5,926 nucleotides of DNA from Ascidiaceihabitans sp. (lineage in GTDB: Bacteria > Pseudomonadota > Alphaproteobacteria > Rhodobacterales > Rhodobacteraceae), in contig JALZUL010000024.1 of the NCBI GenBank assembly GCA_023301665.1, positions 1 through 5,926 of the forward strand, given 5' to 3'. The translations under genes were made by a program, and so were the position numbers. How positions within the stretch are numbered: position 1 is the stretch's first letter; every line of letters begins with the position of its first letter. The notes beneath the pieces were generated by a model, which was given only the letters and a program-made list of their open reading frames with translations, did no database searches and was not told the DNA's origin. This document shows, one piece after another, positions 5,326 to 5,926 of the stretch.

Positions 5326-5926
5326 GTGTTTGAAACGATCAAAATCGCCACCGACGATCGTGGTGTGGCCACGCTCACCCTTAACCGTCAGGAAAAGCAC
5401 AATGCGCTCTCGGCTGTGATGCTGGCAGAGCTGACACAGGCGGCGGCTGATCTTGGGCAAGACGACAGTGTGCGCGTTGTTGTGCTGACTGGCGCTGGCA
5501 AATCGTTTTGTGCGGGGGGTGATCTTGGCTGGATGCAAGAACAGATGAAGGCCGACGCCGAAACGCGTGCCCGCGAAGCAGCTAAATTAGCGTTCATGTT
5601 ACAGGCGTTAAACACAATGCCCAAGCCGATGATCGGCGCACTGCAGGGCAACGCCTTTGGTGGCGGGGTTGGCATGGCGGCTGTCTGTGATGTGGCCATT
5701 GGTGTGGACACGCTGAAGATGGGGCTGACGGAAACCCGTCTTGGTATCATTCCGGCGACAATCGGGCCTTATGTCGTTTCTAGAATGGGCGAGGGGAGAG
5801 CGCGCCGCGTCTTTATGTCGTCGCGTATATTTGGAGCTGAGGAAGCGGTTGAACTGGGGTTGTTAGCCAAGGCAGTTCCTGAAGCTGATTTTGCCGCCGC
5901 AGTTGAGGCCGAGGTGCTACCATATC
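5326..5926 (+). CDS. liuC: Enoyl-CoA hydratase/isomerase family, probable methylglutaconyl-CoA hydratase, 3'-truncated
   Basis: This is probably the hydratase that turns 3-methylglutaconyl-CoA into HMG-CoA, linking the carboxylase to the lyase encoded just upstream. 200 complete codons are visible and the frame runs off the window; crotonases of this type have about 260 residues, so the C-terminal helices are missing. Landmarks: MFETIKIATDDRGVATLTLNR at the start, KHNALS (24-29) which contacts CoA, FCAGGDL (61-67) forming the first part of the oxyanion hole, GNAFGGGVGMAAVCD (108-122) forming the second, and GLTETRLGIIPATIGPYV (133-150). Of the two acids used by classical enoyl-CoA hydratases, the second is kept (Glu136) but the first is Gly116. 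From memory, bacterial LiuC proteins share this loss and the IIPATI.P.V pattern, which supports the LiuC call over a general fatty-acid hydratase. The start is GTG, 26 bases after mvaB. Confidence 0.88.
   Translation, partial: MFETIKIATDDRGVATLTLNRQEKHNALSAVMLAELTQAAADLGQDDSVRVVVLTGAGKSFCAGGDLGWMQEQMKADAETRAREAAKLAFMLQALNTMPKPMIGALQGNAFGGGVGMAAVCDVAIGVDTLKMGLTETRLGIIPATIGPYVVSRMGEGRARRVFMSSRIFGAEEAVELGLLAKAVPEADFAAAVEAEVLPY

Noticed and set aside
5388..5750. Minus-strand open frame of 120 codons opposite liuC
   Set aside because: The plus frame encodes a clear crotonase with intact motifs; the antisense product has no family features.
1..5926. CRISPR arrays, tRNA/rRNA genes, insertion sequences or phage genes
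   Set aside because: No spaced repeat array, no cloverleaf or rRNA-like stretch, and no transposase or integrase frame was seen; coding sequence covers almost the whole window.

Overview
The window holds most of a leucine/isovalerate (3-methylcrotonyl-CoA) catabolic operon. All genes lie on the + strand, and both ends are cut inside genes. Protein style, gene content and the moderately GC-rich DNA suggest an alphaproteobacterium, most likely a Rhodobacteraceae (Roseobacter-type) organism. That assignment is inference, helped by an intergenic stretch at about 848-906 that resembles a repeat I remember from that family.

Layout: 1-840 is the C-terminal half of the carboxyltransferase (beta) subunit of methylcrotonyl-CoA carboxylase (mccB). 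841-921 is an 81-base gap with two tandem GC-rich hairpins, a T-run and the start signals of the next gene. 922-1335 is a small ASCH-domain (YhfF-like) protein. 1332-1787 is a small acidic protein with tentative resemblance to WapI-type immunity proteins. 1784-3724 is the biotin carboxylase/biotin carrier (alpha) subunit (mccA). 3732-4412 is a glutathione S-transferase-like protein. 4424-5299 is hydroxymethylglutaryl-CoA lyase (mvaB). 5326-5926 is the N-terminal three quarters of a crotonase-family enzyme, best read as methylglutaconyl-CoA hydratase (liuC).

The four recognisable enzymes perform consecutive steps. MccA and MccB carboxylate 3-methylcrotonyl-CoA to 3-methylglutaconyl-CoA, LiuC hydrates that to HMG-CoA, and MvaB cleaves HMG-CoA to acetoacetate and acetyl-CoA. 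Isovaleryl-CoA dehydrogenase, which would feed the pathway, is not in the window and may lie upstream. Gene junctions are tight: two 4-base start/stop overlaps, then gaps of 7, 11 and 26 bases, so one transcript is likely. I see no convincing promoter or complete intrinsic terminator.

The unusual part is the cargo between the enzymes. Two small non-metabolic genes (ASCH and WapI-like) sit between the carboxylase subunits, coupled by overlaps to each other and to mccA, and a GST-like gene sits between mccA and mvaB. The gap before the ASCH gene is the only clear break in the compact arrangement and carries the strongest candidate RNA structure. No wholly new system is demonstrated. The two coupled small genes are the best candidates for an undescribed accessory function.
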